Assembly (NCBI GenBank): GCA_902521325.1
Contig: CABYRE010000011.1
Location: 1-36,145 of the forward strand
DNA from: an uncultured Alphaproteobacteria bacterium
GTDB taxonomy: Bacteria > Pseudomonadota > Alphaproteobacteria > HIMB59 > GCA-002718135
Direction: 5' to 3'
Length of the DNA: 36,145 nt
Part shown: in pieces, positions 35,606 through 36,145 of the stretch
Layout: each line of letters begins with the position of its first letter
How positions within the stretch are numbered: position 1 is the first letter of the stretch
Position numbers and translations under genes: made by a program
Notes under the pieces: model-generated
What the model was told of the DNA's origin: nothing
The model's database searches: none
What the model saw: the letters and a program-made list of their open reading frames with translations, nothing else

Positions 35606-36145
35606 ATGGATTATGAACTTTTAGATAAAATTAATTTTCCATCTGACTTAAGAGAATTTAAAAAGAAAGATCTAAAGCAAATCTCAGAAGAATTAAGAGC
35701 TAAAACAATTGAGACTGTTTCAAAAACTGGTGGTCATCTAGGTGCTGGATTAGGTGTTGTAGAATTAACTGTGGCAATCCACTATGTCTTTAACACTCCA
35801 CATGATAAATTAATCTGGGATGTAGGACATCAAGCTTATCCTCATAAAATCATTACAGGAAGGAAAAAAAATATAGATACACTTAGAAAGAAAGATGGTG
35901 TTTATGGTTTTGTAAGAAGGTCAGAAAGTGAATATGATCCCTTTGGCACAGCTCATAGTTCTACAGCAGTATCAGCTGGGTTGGGGATTAAGGCTGCAAA
36001 AGATATAAATAAAGACAAATCAAAAGTTATATGCGTTGTTGGAGATGGTGCCTTAAGTGCAGGTTTAGCATATGAAGGATTAAACAACGCTGGCGCACAA
36101 AAAAAAGGTTTAATTGTTATTTTAAATGATAACAAAATGTCAATA
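35606..36145 (+). CDS. dxs: 1-deoxy-D-xylulose-5-phosphate synthase, N-terminal part (cut by window edge)
   Basis: First enzyme of the MEP isoprenoid pathway, joining pyruvate and glyceraldehyde 3-phosphate with thiamine diphosphate. Translating from ATG 35606 gives 180 codons to the window end. They contain the [20 protein letters not shown] start region, [20 protein letters not shown] with the conserved His, [33 protein letters not shown], and the ThDP motif beginning GDGALSAG and ending NDN. The remaining two thirds lie beyond the right edge. The 182 bp upstream hold no gene, only A+T-rich sequence. Confidence 0.96.
   Translation, partial: MDYELLDKINFPSDLREFKKKDLKQISEELRAKTIETVSKTGGHLGAGLGVVELTVAIHYVFNTPHDKLIWDVGHQAYPHKIITGRKKNIDTLRKKDGVYGFVRRSESEYDPFGTAHSSTAVSAGLGIKAAKDINKDKSKVICVVGDGALSAGLAYEGLNNAGAQKKGLIVILNDNKMSI

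Overview
The window suggests a small, low-GC, gene-dense genome of a marine-type alphaproteobacterium, of the kind found in SAR11/Pelagibacterales or the HIMB59/AEGEAN-169 group. The evidence is the A+T-rich sequence, very short or overlapping gene junctions, a GcrA cell-cycle regulator (an alphaproteobacterial protein), the alphaproteobacterial order sdhC-sdhD-sdhA-sdhB-mdh-sucC-sucD-sucA, and an ffh-rpsP-rimM-trmD-rplS cluster that runs straight into leuC-leuD-leuB-asd. The exact lineage cannot be fixed from sequence reading alone. No mobile element, CRISPR array or phage gene was seen.

Layout. 1-7731 (minus): a TCA-cycle operon for succinate dehydrogenase, malate dehydrogenase, succinyl-CoA ligase and the start of 2-oxoglutarate dehydrogenase E1, which is cut by the left edge. 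7732-8061: the only gene-free stretch over 300 bp. It holds tandem direct repeats upstream of sdhC and a GC-richer block that looks like a structured RNA. 8062-12086 (minus): alpha/beta hydrolase, ZapE/AFG1-like ATPase, an unannotated 46-residue protein, an MFS transporter and a family-5 uracil-DNA glycosylase, all overlapping or nearly so. 12117-12680 (plus): a DUF924 protein. 12690-18093: an accessory-looking block with a sugar-type ABC importer (binding protein and two permeases, no ATPase), a divergent nucleoside-hydrolase-like enzyme, and a convergent methylthioribose kinase. 18201-19106: a YdcF-like protein and tRNA-Arg(UCG).

19108-27209 (minus): asd, leuB, leuD, leuC, rplS, trmD, rimM, rpsP and ffh as one compact gene train. 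Both ribosomal proteins carry long acidic Ala/Glu-rich C-terminal tails, and the rpsP tail is encoded by near-identical 57-bp tandem repeats. 27407-30941 (plus): dapF, mtaB, ftsY, yciB. 30943-32139 (minus): pgk. 32278-34179 (plus): gcrA, an MFS transporter and a 40-residue membrane protein. 34185-35423 (minus): an M29 aminopeptidase. 35606-36145 (plus): the start of dxs, cut by the right edge.

Most of the window is housekeeping metabolism, translation and protein targeting. The best candidate for an undescribed system is 12690-18093, where an importer, a nucleoside hydrolase and MtnK could together take up and salvage a ribonucleoside or (methylthio)ribose compound. Other points of interest are the repeat-built tail on S16, the putative RNA beside the sdh promoter, and two small proteins embedded in operons.
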